64,000 nucleotides of DNA from Methylocystis sp. H62 (GTDB taxonomy: Bacteria; Pseudomonadota; Alphaproteobacteria; Rhizobiales; Beijerinckiaceae): assembly GCF_015709515.1 (NCBI RefSeq), contig NZ_JADNQZ010000058.1, positions 1 through 64,000 on the forward strand. Reading direction: 5' to 3'. Position 1 is the stretch's first letter, and each line of letters opens with the position of its first letter. The notes under the pieces are model-generated. The model did no database searches. It saw only the letters and a program-made list of their open reading frames with translations, and had not been told where the DNA came from. Both the position numbers and the translations under genes were made by a program. Shown here in pieces: positions 7,843 to 16,087 of the stretch.

Positions 7843-8172
7843 TCATTCGATAGCGGTTTCGACGACGTCTGCTTCGTCGACTTCTTCCAACACCTCGTCA
7901 TTGCTATCTTCTTCCTCATCGGCCGTTGCGTCCTCTTCGTCATCAGCCGTTGCCAAGAGAACATGATCGGCGACCGGTTCGATGACCGGCGAGACTGGCG
8001 TGGGCCTCGCGAAACTGGTCGAGTACGGTCGCCTTGCCGCCGAACGCAAGACCTCCACGACTTGAAACGCCGCAGCGCACTTTGGACAGACGATCGGCAG
8101 GCGGTTGAGATCGTAAAACGCCGTTGCACACGTCAGGCATCGGCGTTTCACGCCAAGTTCAGCTTTGGCCAT
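7843..8172 (-). CDS. TIGR02300-family zinc-ribbon-like acidic protein
   Basis: A 109-residue protein that opens MAKAELGVKRRCLTCATAFY, continues DLNRLPIVCPKC, and ends in a long run of Asp and Glu. Two CxxC pairs (CLTC and CPKC) about 16 residues apart form a predicted zinc ribbon. The conserved FYDLN motif and the acidic tail are diagnostic of the TIGR02300 family, which is restricted to Alphaproteobacteria and has no proven function. The tail makes it look like a protein that mimics or binds nucleic-acid-binding partners (inference). Confidence 0.88.
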   Translation of the reverse strand: MAKAELGVKRRCLTCATAFYDLNRLPIVCPKCAAAFQVVEVLRSAARRPYSTSFARPTPVSPVIEPVADHVLLATADDEEDATADEEEDSNDEVLEEVDEADVVETAIE

Positions 8173-8579
8173 TGAGATCTCCCTTCGGAATTTGAAATGC
8201 GTGCGCTGGCGCGGCAGGGTGTTCTTATCGCCCCTGGACGATTCTGCGCCAAGCGGCTCTTTGCCGGTTCAGTGACTACGCTGTGTTAGCACGGCGGAGA
8301 CGATCGGCCCGCAATAATTCGAGAGGGCGCCGTGAAGGTCGCAGAAACCGCTTTAAATATTTGGGGATCCGATCACCAGAATACAAGGCGAAAGTCGGTG
8401 AGCGCCCAGGACCAGGGACATCAGCAGCAAAATGGTAGCTCCGTCCACAGGCCCGTGAACGGCTGCAAAAATCCGAACACAGCAGCTCGGCGGCCGAGAC
8501 CGCCCCTGAAATGAGGCGGCCAAGAGAAAACGATGCGAGTTTGCGATCCTCGCATCGTCATCGCCACTCGCGCGTCGTG
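8173..8579. other. Intergenic region, no gene recognised
   Basis: About 400 bases between two minus-strand genes. The longest frames here (for example 8332-8514 plus) have no start signal and read as random. No strong promoter or hairpin was seen. Confidence 0.5.
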
Positions 8580-9257
8580 TCAGTGCGAGCGCATGAAGCT
8601 GAGCAATGTGGCGCTCAGGCTACCGCCCGTGAACACGACCGTCGCGCCAAGCGCAAGCAACGCGACAAGGTTGAGGGTCAGATCGTTCGCCGCGCCCGCT
8701 ATGGCCAGAATGCCGAGCACGATCACGGCCAAACCGGAGAGCGCCTGAATGCCTGCCGAGCCAAAGGCCAACTCGCTTGCGAGAATTTCGCCGCCGCCAG
8801 CGCCAATCTGATCTCTGCTCCTCAGCGACTCCTGACCGAGCACATGCAGTTGCCACACGGCGTTGCTGCTCAGAACCAAGGCCGACCCGAACGCGATCGC
8901 AGCGATCGGCGTCAGCGTTGCAGGCTCGACGCCGAGCAGCGAAAGAATGCCAAGAACGATGCCGGCAGCGCCGACGAGGAAGACGACGGACAGGCTGCTG
9001 CCGCCGAATCCCTCGACGTTCGTGGTTCTCGAGCCAGCAGGAAAGATGATCTGAGCGTATTCGGACAACATCGCTCCGCCTTGGATCAACAAGGCGACGC
9101 CAAAGACGATCGTTGCGATGGACGCCATCATCGGCGCATTCACGCCCGATAATCCAACGATGGCGATAATGACGGTGGCCAGACCGCCAATGGCGTCGAT
9201 CAGGCCTCCATACGCCGCCGTTTCACGAAATGCCGACTCCCGAGAAGTAATGGACAT
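8580..9257 (-). CDS. HdeD-like integral membrane protein, copy 1
   Basis: A 225-residue membrane protein starting at the ATG at 9257 (MSITSRESAFRETAAYGGLI), with GGAGG 7 bases upstream, which rules out the longer start at 9296. About six hydrophobic helices lie in pairs (residues about 18-40, 45-62, 80-100, 105-125, 160-180 and 185-205). The repeated pattern of helix pairs with GIVLGILSLLG and TPIAAIAFGSALVL resembles the short-repeat (DUF308/HdeD) family linked to acid and envelope stress. A close paralogue follows upstream on the same strand at 9403-10080, so this is a tandem duplication. Confidence 0.75.
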   Translation of the reverse strand: MSITSRESAFRETAAYGGLIDAIGGLATVIIAIVGLSGVNAPMMASIATIVFGVALLIQGGAMLSEYAQIIFPAGSRTTNVEGFGGSSLSVVFLVGAAGIVLGILSLLGVEPATLTPIAAIAFGSALVLSSNAVWQLHVLGQESLRSRDQIGAGGGEILASELAFGSAGIQALSGLAVIVLGILAIAGAANDLTLNLVALLALGATVVFTGGSLSATLLSFMRSH

Positions 9258-9402
9258 GACAGTGCCTCCAGACTTGCGATATCGCCATACGAGCAAGAGC
9301 GCGCGCGATTCCAGATAGCGTTGGATTCACGCAGTCAAGATCGACACCGCTTTGACGAACGGCGCAGACCGCAAGCCAAACCGCAGTGCGCGCAAGGTTG
9401 GT

Positions 9403-10080
9403 TCAGTATGCCCGTCGCGAAGTTGAGTGCATAAAGCTGAGAAGAATGGCGTTCAGGCTGCCCCCCTTGAGAACGAGCGCAGAACCGAGAATGAGCAGCG
9501 CCACTAGGTTGAACGTGAGGTCGTACCTTGCGCCGGACACGGCAAGAACGCCGAGCACAACTGTGGCGAAGCCGCCAAAGATCTGAATGCCGGCGGAATC
9601 AAAAACCATTTGGTTTGCGAGAATGTCTCTCGAAGACTCCTCGCCCCCGGCGGATGCGCGGCTGACGACATGAAGATGCCACGCAGAGACGCTGCTCAAG
9701 ACCAGGGCGCTCCCGAACAAAATCGACGCGATGGGCGTCAGCACCGCCGAATCGAAGTCCAGCAGCGAAAGCACGCCTAGAGCGACGCCGCCCGCGCCTA
9801 ACAGAACAAGCGCCGAACGGCCGCTGACGTTGAAACCGTTGATCGGAGAATTCGCGCCGAGTGGAACCGAAAATCTGGCATCACCAGACATCATGCCGTT
9901 GCCCTGGATCAATAGCGTGACGCCGAACAGAATTGTCGCGATCACGGCCATTATCGGCGCGTAGAAGCCGATGAGTCCAAGAATAGCGAGGATGACGGTT
10001 GCAACGCCGCCAACATCATCGATCAAGCCGCCCTGCCTAGCGCGCGCGGGGAAAGCCGATTCACCGACCGTTATCGACAT
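9403..10080 (-). CDS. HdeD-like integral membrane protein, copy 2
   Basis: A 225-residue paralogue of the neighbouring gene (8580-9257). It has the same MSIT start, the same GGLID-x-x-GG-x-ATVI first helix, VLSLLDFDSAVLTPIASILFG in the middle and an almost identical C-terminal LLSFMHS. GGGAGA lies 6 bases before the ATG at 10080. The two genes have the same length and orientation and are 145 bases apart. Sequence divergence is large enough that the duplication is not recent. A role in envelope stress is inferred from family resemblance only. Confidence 0.75.
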   Translation of the reverse strand: MSITVGESAFPARARQGGLIDDVGGVATVILAILGLIGFYAPIMAVIATILFGVTLLIQGNGMMSGDARFSVPLGANSPINGFNVSGRSALVLLGAGGVALGVLSLLDFDSAVLTPIASILFGSALVLSSVSAWHLHVVSRASAGGEESSRDILANQMVFDSAGIQIFGGFATVVLGVLAVSGARYDLTFNLVALLILGSALVLKGGSLNAILLSFMHSTSRRAY

Positions 10081-10438
10081 GTTCGTCTCCCAACTTCAAC
10101 GCCCCCAAAGATAAGATTTAATTAGCGGCCATTTGGCGCCGGCAAGATCAATCAGCGGACGCCAAAACCTTCGCCTTGAGCGTGACCGCGCGCGTCACGT
10201 GCTGGAGTCTTGAAGCGCTAAATAAAGGATGGGAGAGGGGGAGCGCGCTGTTGGAACGGGCAAAGCTCGAGATTCCAAGTCGGAGCCGAGTTATCAGGCG
10301 ACAAACGACGCACGCTGTAAAGCATGCAGCAGCACGCTAAACCTTTAAGAGCGCGTGCGCCGCGTGGGCCTTAATCCGTCAAGAAATTTAGACTGTCCGC
10401 CAATGGGAGATCGCGCTGACCGGAAAGCGCGACCCGCG
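10081..10438. other. Intergenic region, no gene recognised
   Basis: About 360 bases separating the HdeD-like pair from the bufferin-like gene. It should hold the promoter of the HdeD-like pair near 10081-10150, but no consensus is evident, and no hairpin was found at the end of the bufferin-like gene. Confidence 0.45.
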
Positions 10439-10696
10439 TCAGTCGAGAGCCTTACCGCCTGCCTCTTCGCAAGCGGCGACAGAGTCCTTGAAGACCCAGC
10501 CCTGGCCCTTGCATGAATTCATACCCTTGCACGCGTTCTTGGGCGAGTGACAGTCGGCCTTGCCCTTACAGCTATTGGCGCCGAGACAATGCACTTTGCC
10601 CGTCGACGCCGCCTTTGCGGGCGGCGCAGCGCCAGCGAGAACGATTGAGATCGCAGCAACCGCGAGCGTCGCTCCCTTGCATCTATCCGTTTTCAT
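10439..10696 (-). CDS. Bufferin-type (BufA2-like) cysteine-rich exported peptide
   Basis: An 85-residue precursor. Residues 1-30 are a signal peptide ending PPAKAA. The mature peptide contains VHCLGANSCKGKADCHS, then NACKGMNSCKGQGWV, and a last Cys near the end (AACEEAGG). The repeated CKG blocks and spacing match my memory of the BufA2 family of bufferins, periplasmic RiPP metallophores whose cysteines are converted to thiooxazoles and bind copper. The maturation genes bufB (DUF692) and bufC are normally adjacent, but neither is nearby, so this is an orphan or is served from elsewhere. The CopC and PepSY genes downstream support a metal role. The family call is by motif only. Confidence 0.7.
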   Translation of the reverse strand: MKTDRCKGATLAVAAISIVLAGAAPPAKAASTGKVHCLGANSCKGKADCHSPKNACKGMNSCKGQGWVFKDSVAACEEAGGKALD

Positions 10697-11066
10697 ATTT
10701 TCGTCTCATCCCTGTCTGCATGCACCAAGACGTTGCCACCATGGTTTACCAGTCGCGAGTGGTAAAGCAAAAAATGCCCCAACGACTTGGCGATAGTATT
10801 GGAGCTATGAGAAGGGCGCCCACACAGCCGCTCTCCGTATAGGCGTCAGGAATTCGCGAGAATGCTCGACAACCTGAAATCATGCGTAAACGCAGTAGCG
10901 CGTGGCTGACGGCGCTACGGAAGACTGTGCTTTTCGATGCAGGTGGTTTGCACCTGTAGTATATTCGTCCGCCCGGCGCGCATTGACCCATGGGTAGCGG
11001 AATCTGGTCGTTCACCTTTAGAGGGGCGTTCGAGGGCGGATCGCCCGCCGGGGAGTCGATCACGCC
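10697..11066. other. Divergent intergenic region between bufferin-like and PepSY genes
   Basis: About 370 bases that must hold promoters for both divergent genes. The main structured element is the inverted repeat at 10940-10956. No gene is visible. Confidence 0.5.
10940..10956. promoter_or_regulatory. Inverted repeat, possible operator
   Basis: CAGGTG (10940-10945) and CACCTG (10951-10956) form a perfect 6-base dyad with a 5-base spacer. It sits between the divergent bufferin-like and PepSY genes, 111 bases before the PepSY start. It could be a regulator site or a short hairpin. No regulator is assigned. Confidence 0.35.
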
Positions 11067-12386
11067 TTGTCGCAGCTAGGCCGGGAGCCGATTTTGTTGA
11101 CAAGATTGCCCGAAATCGGTCCGATCAAACGCGATCTGAGTGCGAATGAGCCTTGGTCCGAGTCTTTCACGGTGTCCGATGGGACGGTCGAAACCGACGT
11201 TGGAAAGGAAGTCGCGTCGCCGTCGCGCGCCCTGCGTCGCCGCGAATTCACTCGCCAGGTCTTTCTTCAGATTCATCGAACCATCGGCCTTTTCGCCGGG
11301 GCGGTGTTCGTTCTGGTCGGGCTCAGCGGCAGCATTCTCGCCTATCGCGAGGACATCGACGAATGGCTGAACGCTTCCATCATGCGCGTTGAAATCCCCG
11401 CGCCGCCCGCGCGCCGCCCGCTCAATGAAATTCTCGCAGCCGCGATCACGGCGATGCCTGCCGATGGCAAGGCGGAGAGAGTCACAATGCCGCGCCATTC
11501 CGCATCTGCGGTGGCGATCACATACATGGTCGAGACCGACGATCTCGACACCGATGTCTACGAGATGTTCGTCGATCCTTACACCGCGAAAGTCAAAGGC
11601 CAGCGCCTTTATCTGCACGGAGACAAGACGCTGTCACAGCCTCTTGTCCCAATCATCATGGCCTTTCATTGGACCCTGCTGCTTGGATTCAACAACGCCT
11701 ATATACTCGGTTCGATAGCTTCACTTATTCTTATCTCCATCCTTGTCGGTCTTTATCTGTGGTGGCCGCGCAATGGCGATTGGCGGCTGGGTTTTAAAAT
11801 CAAATGGGGCGCAAGCCCAGAGAGAGTTGTTTACGACGCGCATAGAAGCGTCGGCGCTTACTTCAGCGTTTTCTTGTTGGTTACGCTGTTCACCGGAGTC
11901 GCCATGATTTTCAAGCCGGCGACGCGTTCCGTGGCTGGGCTTTTTTCTCAGGTGCGCGCAGATCCGGATTATGGAAAATCGACGCCGATTCCAGGCCAAC
12001 CGCCGATCGGCGTCGACGAAGCCGTCGCAATCGCCGATAAAATCTTCTCCGATGGCAGACTTCACTGGATTCTCCTGCCGAGCACGCCAAGCGGCGTCTA
12101 TGTCGTCGGCAAGCAGTCGAGAGACGAGCCCAACAGAACCACAACGTTTCGGAATGTCGGCGTCGATCAGTACAGCGGGCAAGTTCTGTATGTGCAAGAT
12201 CGCAGCGCGTTCACCGCAGGGGAGAGGCTCCTCGAATGGCTCTTCCCGCTGCATACCGGCGAGGCTTTCGGCGTGTTCGGCCGATCGATCGTTCTGGTGG
12301 TCGGGCTGACGCCCTTTGTCCTTTACGTCACGGGCTTTCTGCGATGGCGACAAAAGCGCCGCGCAAGAAGGCGCGTGGCAGACTGA
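11067..12386 (+). CDS. PepSY-associated transmembrane protein (PiuB-like)
   Basis: A 439-residue inner-membrane protein. After a polar N-terminal tail of about 60 residues, it has a first helix (TIGLFAGAVFVLVGLSGSIL, about residues 72-91) followed by the typical YREDIDEW. A large periplasmic PepSY-like domain follows (about 95-190), then IMAFHWTLLLG, further helices, DAHRSVGAYFSVFLLVTLFTG, a second soluble domain, and a final helix ending FLRWRQKRRARRR. This PepSY_TM family is often found with siderophore or metal uptake genes and may act in ferric or metal-chelate reduction. The start is a TTG at 11067 with a weak ribosome binding site. A GTG inside the tail is an alternative. Confidence 0.85.
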   Translation: MSQLGREPILLTRLPEIGPIKRDLSANEPWSESFTVSDGTVETDVGKEVASPSRALRRREFTRQVFLQIHRTIGLFAGAVFVLVGLSGSILAYREDIDEWLNASIMRVEIPAPPARRPLNEILAAAITAMPADGKAERVTMPRHSASAVAITYMVETDDLDTDVYEMFVDPYTAKVKGQRLYLHGDKTLSQPLVPIIMAFHWTLLLGFNNAYILGSIASLILISILVGLYLWWPRNGDWRLGFKIKWGASPERVVYDAHRSVGAYFSVFLLVTLFTGVAMIFKPATRSVAGLFSQVRADPDYGKSTPIPGQPPIGVDEAVAIADKIFSDGRLHWILLPSTPSGVYVVGKQSRDEPNRTTTFRNVGVDQYSGQVLYVQDRSAFTAGERLLEWLFPLHTGEAFGVFGRSIVLVVGLTPFVLYVTGFLRWRQKRRARRRVAD

Positions 12387-12419
12387 CAAATCCGTTCTGA
12401 CCGCTCTGCAAATCGCCGG

Positions 12420-12989
12420 TTATCGCCCAACGAAGATCGGCATTTCGATCGTGTCCTCGGCGTTCTTCGCCTCGCCGAACGCGAGCTTGAGGAGATATTT
12501 TCCCTTGTGAGCGACCGATGCGTCCAAAGTTACAAAGCCGCTTGTATGCGTATGAGATGGCAATGCGTTGATCTGTTTCAGGCCCCCTTCAGCATCATAT
12601 TGATAGAAGGAAAGCGCGACGGATTCGCTTCTCGCTTCCTTTTCCATGAGCGTGACGGAAAAAATGACCTTGCCCGTTCCGGGCACGCGATCGCAGAACT
12701 CGTCATACTTGCTCAAATCGTCCGTTGGCCCTCCGGCGCTCTCTTCGGAATCCGGCAGGAAGTAGGTCGTGAGATGCACGGAGTAGAAGTCGCTCACTCC
12801 TAGACATTCCGCTATGGTGCGATCGCCCGCCTTCACCGCAGGCTGAAGGACATGCGCCTTCCAAAAATCATTCAAACGCTGGTTGAAAGCCGGACCCCAG
12901 AATGAATAGGAAAACATCGCGATATTGACGCCGGCGATCAGAATGATGCCCGCGAATAGCAACAAGTTCAGGCGAACAGTCGGACGCAT
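12420..12989 (-). CDS. Membrane-anchored envelope protein of unknown family
   Basis: A 189-residue protein with one N-terminal helix (LNLLLFAGIILIAGVNIAMF, residues about 6-25) and a soluble domain rich in beta strands. Two cysteines (AECLG and EFCDR) could form a disulphide in the periplasm. An HTHTSG motif and a regular beta pattern near the end suggest an Ig-like or YtkA/FixH-like domain. I choose the ATG at 12989; a GTG at 13013 is also possible. Its stop is 33 bases from the convergent PepSY gene, and the CopC-like gene lies 51 bases upstream on the same strand, so it is probably co-transcribed with that gene. Confidence 0.7.
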   Translation of the reverse strand: MRPTVRLNLLLFAGIILIAGVNIAMFSYSFWGPAFNQRLNDFWKAHVLQPAVKAGDRTIAECLGVSDFYSVHLTTYFLPDSEESAGGPTDDLSKYDEFCDRVPGTGKVIFSVTLMEKEARSESVALSFYQYDAEGGLKQINALPSHTHTSGFVTLDASVAHKGKYLLKLAFGEAKNAEDTIEMPIFVGR

Positions 12990-13040
12990 CGTTTGTTGTT
13001 CCTTGTCCTGCACAAAACGACCACGCTTTGAGAAACATCT

Positions 13041-13541
13041 CTATGGGCGCACTTCGAACTCCCACGCGCCGCTGACGAGATGGCCATCAGCCGAAAGCGC
13101 CCGGTAGCGCACGGTGTATTTTCCGGGATTCAACCGATTCACGGTCACCGACACATGGCTTGGATCGGCGCTGTCAATCGCCGCGTCGCGCTTGTCGACC
13201 CTTTCGCCCGATGCGCTCACAACCGCTAATGCGGCAAAAGCGTCGCGAATGCCGGCGTCGTACCACACTTCCACTTTTCCGATGTCTTCTGCGCCGACGC
13301 CGCCTTGCGCGGGGGAGGTGCGGACAACGATCGCATGCGCCAGAATGATCGCCGGGCTTTGCGGCTCTCTCGCGGGATGCGAGGGGCCGGTGAGTTCCAT
13401 CCCGGGAGCAGCGCTCGGTTGTTGATCGCGACTAGGGGAATCTGAGACAGTTCGGTACGCCGCGGCGGGTTGAGGCGTCGCGCCGACTGACAGGATCGCC
13501 CCAGCCAACGATAGCAGGCGCGCATGCCGGTTGACCGACAT
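13041..13541 (-). CDS. copC: CopC-like periplasmic copper-binding domain protein
   Basis: A 166-residue protein with a signal peptide (MSVNRHARLLSLAGAILSVG, predicted cleavage near PAAA) and, after a polar spacer of about 45 residues, a CopC domain: LAHAIVVRTSPAQGG, KVEVWYDAGI, and at the end SADGHLVSGAWEFEV. CopC proteins bind Cu(II) using the N-terminal His of the mature protein plus an Asp and the His of the DGH motif. Here the equivalent His (in LAHAIV) is not at the predicted mature N-terminus, because the spacer precedes it. An in-frame ATG at 13592 is an alternative start but would give an unusually long basic leader. No copD lies beside it. Confidence 0.8.
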   Translation of the reverse strand: MSVNRHARLLSLAGAILSVGATPQPAAAYRTVSDSPSRDQQPSAAPGMELTGPSHPAREPQSPAIILAHAIVVRTSPAQGGVGAEDIGKVEVWYDAGIRDAFAALAVVSASGERVDKRDAAIDSADPSHVSVTVNRLNPGKYTVRYRALSADGHLVSGAWEFEVRP

Positions 13542-13862
13542 CCAGGAAGGGCTTTTTCGACGGGAGAACCTTGCCTGTCTGCTCTTCGTCATGGGGCGAA
13601 GTCCGATTCAATAATCATTTCCGAGCCGCTCGCGCGCAAAAAGTGCGTCGGGCCGCGAGACGCCGAATGCTCATCTTCTCACAGACTCGCCGCGCGACGC
13701 CATTCCGCCGCGTCGCCAAAAAACCGTATCGCATCACGTTCAGCGCCGCTCGCGTAAGGCCGCCGCGCTCATGGACTTGAGCTTGCCCTTCTCCCTCGAT
13801 ATGCATCTTTTTAGAAAAGTGCATACGCCGCAGGCGCGCGGCGCGTCAAGGGAGTCCGCCCG
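13542..13862. other. Divergent intergenic region before the HupE/UreJ-like gene
   Basis: About 320 bases between the divergent CopC-like and HupE/UreJ-like genes. It contains the near-palindrome at 13800-13825. Frames here are short and read as non-coding. Confidence 0.5.
13800..13825. promoter_or_regulatory. 26-base near-palindrome, possible operator
   Basis: The half-sites TATGCA (13800-13805) and TGCATA (13820-13825) flank an AT-rich centre. Ten of 13 base pairs are symmetric. It lies 38 bases before the HupE/UreJ-like start and between divergent metal-related genes, a likely place for a metal-responsive repressor site (inference). Confidence 0.45.
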
Positions 13863-15002
13863 ATGATGTGGTTGCTGAACAGCGCGGTCGCTGTCGTTGT
13901 GGCGTTTTTCGCGAGTGCGCCGGCGGCGCACGCCCATACGGCGAATATTTCCAGCAGCCGAATCGTGCCGGAAGGGCACGGTCTTTATCGCGTCGAGGTC
14001 GGCTTTCTGGGAACTGACATCGAGCGCATGTTCGCCGAGAACAAACCGAAAAGCGACGAGGTCGATCTCACCGAGCCCGGCGTGATCGAGGGCATGATCG
14101 GCAAGTTCATTCAGAAGCGCGTCGATCTGCAGAATGCGGAAGGTCAGACCTGCACGAGCGCGGTGGTTTCGGTTGGCGAAGATCCAACCAATCCCTATGA
14201 CTCAAAAGCCGTGCTGCGGATGGATTGCAGCGCCGTCGAGGGTCAGATTTTCTATAATCCGTTCAGACTCCTCGATGCGCAAGGATCTCGGGCGAAACAT
14301 CTCGTCAGCCTCGGGGAAAAAGGCGATGAATCCAGTCTAACCGACGCGCAGCGCATGGGCCGGGAGCCGGCTCCCGGGCAGGTCATGATCTATCCGGGCG
14401 ATGCGATGGTTGATCTCTCCAAACCGTTGCTGACGCCTTGGGAGCTCGCGCCGAAATTTTTCTCCGCCGGGGTCGAGCACATTGTGTCGGGCTATGATCA
14501 TCTGTGCTTCCTGATCGCCGTGATGCTGTGGGCGACGCGCATCTGGCCCGTCGTCAAGATCGTAACGGCTTTCACCGTCTCACATTCGATCACCCTGTCG
14601 CTTGCGGCGCTTGAACTCGTCAATTTGCCGAGCAGTTGGGTCGAGATCGCAATCGCGCTGTCGATCATCTATGTGGCCGTCGAGAACTTCTTTACGCGCA
14701 AGGTCGACAAGCGCTGGCGCGACACCTTCGCGTTCGGCTTTATCCATGGCTTTGGTTTCGCGAGCGGCTTGATTGAGCTCGGGGTTCCTCAGCGCGCGAT
14801 CGTGCCGGCGCTGGCGAGTTTCAATATTGGCGTCGAAGTCGGGCAGATCGGCGTCGTGCTCGTCGTTCTCCCTTTACTTCTCCTGATCGATAAGAACTTC
14901 ACTCAGGGTCGGCGCAGTCCGCTCCTCGTTCAGGTGTGCTCGGCGATCATCGCCTGTTTTGGCGCTTATTGGTTTTTTGTGCGCGTTTCCGAGCTGGGCT
15001 AG
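13863..15002 (+). CDS. HupE/UreJ-family (PF13795-like) membrane protein with periplasmic N-terminal domain
   Basis: A 379-residue protein. The signal peptide ends AHAHTAN (residues about 23-29) and is followed by an exported domain of about 165 residues. Six or so helices then carry the HupE/UreJ_2 pattern: FFSAGVEHIVSGYDHLCFL, TAFTVSHSITLSLAAL, IYVAVENFF, FGFIHGFGFASGL and FNIGVEVGQ. The conserved His and Glu residues in these helices are thought to bind a metal, and the family is linked to nickel or cobalt transport and to copper-associated loci. The actual metal here is unknown. A near-palindrome lies just upstream. Confidence 0.85.
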   Translation: MMWLLNSAVAVVVAFFASAPAAHAHTANISSSRIVPEGHGLYRVEVGFLGTDIERMFAENKPKSDEVDLTEPGVIEGMIGKFIQKRVDLQNAEGQTCTSAVVSVGEDPTNPYDSKAVLRMDCSAVEGQIFYNPFRLLDAQGSRAKHLVSLGEKGDESSLTDAQRMGREPAPGQVMIYPGDAMVDLSKPLLTPWELAPKFFSAGVEHIVSGYDHLCFLIAVMLWATRIWPVVKIVTAFTVSHSITLSLAALELVNLPSSWVEIAIALSIIYVAVENFFTRKVDKRWRDTFAFGFIHGFGFASGLIELGVPQRAIVPALASFNIGVEVGQIGVVLVVLPLLLLIDKNFTQGRRSPLLVQVCSAIIACFGAYWFFVRVSELG

Positions 15003-15343
15003 CGAAATTATCCAGGCGCTGTGTTCGGCTGAAGGGACGGACCGCTTCGCCTAAACGCTGTATTTAAAGCGAAACTGGCGACAAGGGTGTGCTGGCTGAT
15101 GATGCCCGGAGAAGCTTAAACGCCTGGGCCTGTATAACGGAAAGGCTCCGGGAGCGGCTAAGGATCGTCAATTCACGCCGATGGACTTTCATTTTTTTAA
15201 TGTTTAGTTCAAGCGCCGGGCTGGGGCGTTAGGCGGAGCGATAGGCGAGTCCAGCGGACCGCCGGCGTTGGCGAGCCCTTTCCCGGCGAAAGCCGCAGGG
15301 TGAGGCGGCTCTTCGGACATCTGGTTTTATCGGAGGAAATCTT
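15003..15343. other. Intergenic region, no gene recognised
   Basis: About 340 bases between two plus-strand units. It holds the promoter of the HdeA-like pair; no clear -35/-10 pair or EcfG match was seen. No gene is visible. Confidence 0.45.
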
Positions 15344-15640
15344 ATGAGGAAGCTGATATTTGCGCTTGCCGCGGCGGGAGCGCTCGCGCCTTCGCTGTCC
15401 AACGCGCAGGTCAAGATCGACATGACCCGCATCACCTGCGGTGAATTGTTGGCGATGCCGGCCGACGATCAAGCAGACTTCGGGGCGTTTATGGGTGGGT
15501 GGTTCGCGCAGAAAAGCGGCCGAACCTTCATCGACGTGAACTTATTCCGGAAAAATTCCGCCAGCGTCAAGAGCTGGTGCGCTTCCAATCCGAATGAGTC
15601 GGTCATGGCGGGTCTGCAGCGCGCTTTTGAGCAGAAGTAA
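15344..15640 (+). CDS. HdeA-like small periplasmic protein, copy 1
   Basis: A 98-residue protein. Signal peptide MRKLIFALAAAGALAPSLSN with cleavage at NAQ (residues about 20-22). The mature part has the HdeA/HdeB pattern: a first Cys in TRITCGEL, a conserved helix DFGAFMGGWF, and a second Cys in KSWCASNPNES, giving one disulphide. HdeA-type proteins act as acid-activated chaperones in the periplasm. In Alphaproteobacteria most family members have no tested role. TCGGAGGAAATC lies directly before the ATG. The next gene, 17 bases on, is a paralogue. Confidence 0.85.
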   Translation: MRKLIFALAAAGALAPSLSNAQVKIDMTRITCGELLAMPADDQADFGAFMGGWFAQKSGRTFIDVNLFRKNSASVKSWCASNPNESVMAGLQRAFEQK

Positions 15641-15657
15641 CAGGAACGGGGAAGCAC

Positions 15658-15951
15658 ATGAATCGCAAACTTATTTTTGCTGGCGCTCTCGCCGCGGCCG
15701 CCTTCGCCGTTCCGGCCAACGCGCAGGTCACGATCGAAATGTCGGAAATCACCTGCAAGCAGTTCGCCGGATACGACGCCGACACTCAGGACTTCGTCGC
15801 CAACTGGATGAGGGGCTATTTCAGCTCCAAGAACAACATCACCGTCATCGAGTCGCGCTACGTGAAGCGCAATACGGATAAAATCACGCGTTACTGCAAG
15901 AAGAAGCCGAGTTCTTCCCTCATGGATGCGATCCAGAAGAACGCCCGCTGA
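15658..15951 (+). CDS. HdeA-like small periplasmic protein, copy 2
   Basis: A 97-residue paralogue of the preceding gene. Its signal peptide ends PANAQ, with Cys in SEITCKQFAGYD and in ITRYCKKKPSSS, and a C-terminal MDAIQKNAR. The mature part is more basic than that of copy 1 (RYVKRNTDK, CKKK). The 17-base gap and the ribosome binding site GGAACGGGGAA suggest one transcript. A strong terminator follows. The pair resembles the hdeA-hdeB arrangement, in which two related chaperones differ in working pH (analogy only). Confidence 0.85.
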   Translation: MNRKLIFAGALAAAAFAVPANAQVTIEMSEITCKQFAGYDADTQDFVANWMRGYFSSKNNITVIESRYVKRNTDKITRYCKKKPSSSLMDAIQKNAR

Positions 15952-15958
15952 CCCGATG

Positions 15959-16003
15959 AAGCGCACGGCCAGGAGTCGGCCGTGCGCTTTGCCATTTCTT
16001 TTT
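15959..16003 (+). terminator. Rho-independent terminator of the HdeA-like pair
   Basis: A perfect 12-base inverted repeat (15959-15970 and 15978-15989) with a 7-base loop is followed by a T-rich stretch with a run of five T near 15999-16003. It begins 7 bases after the stop codon. Confidence 0.85.
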
Positions 16004-16087
16004 GAATTTCATTTCTTACAGCTCCAACGCGGCAGTCTGCCGTCGTCCGACTTTCTCAGCTGCGGGAACGTGATGCGCCGGCGCGGC

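Noticed and set aside
10513-10842. Plus-strand frame opposite the bufferin-like gene
   Set aside because: Antisense shadow without a start signal or domain.
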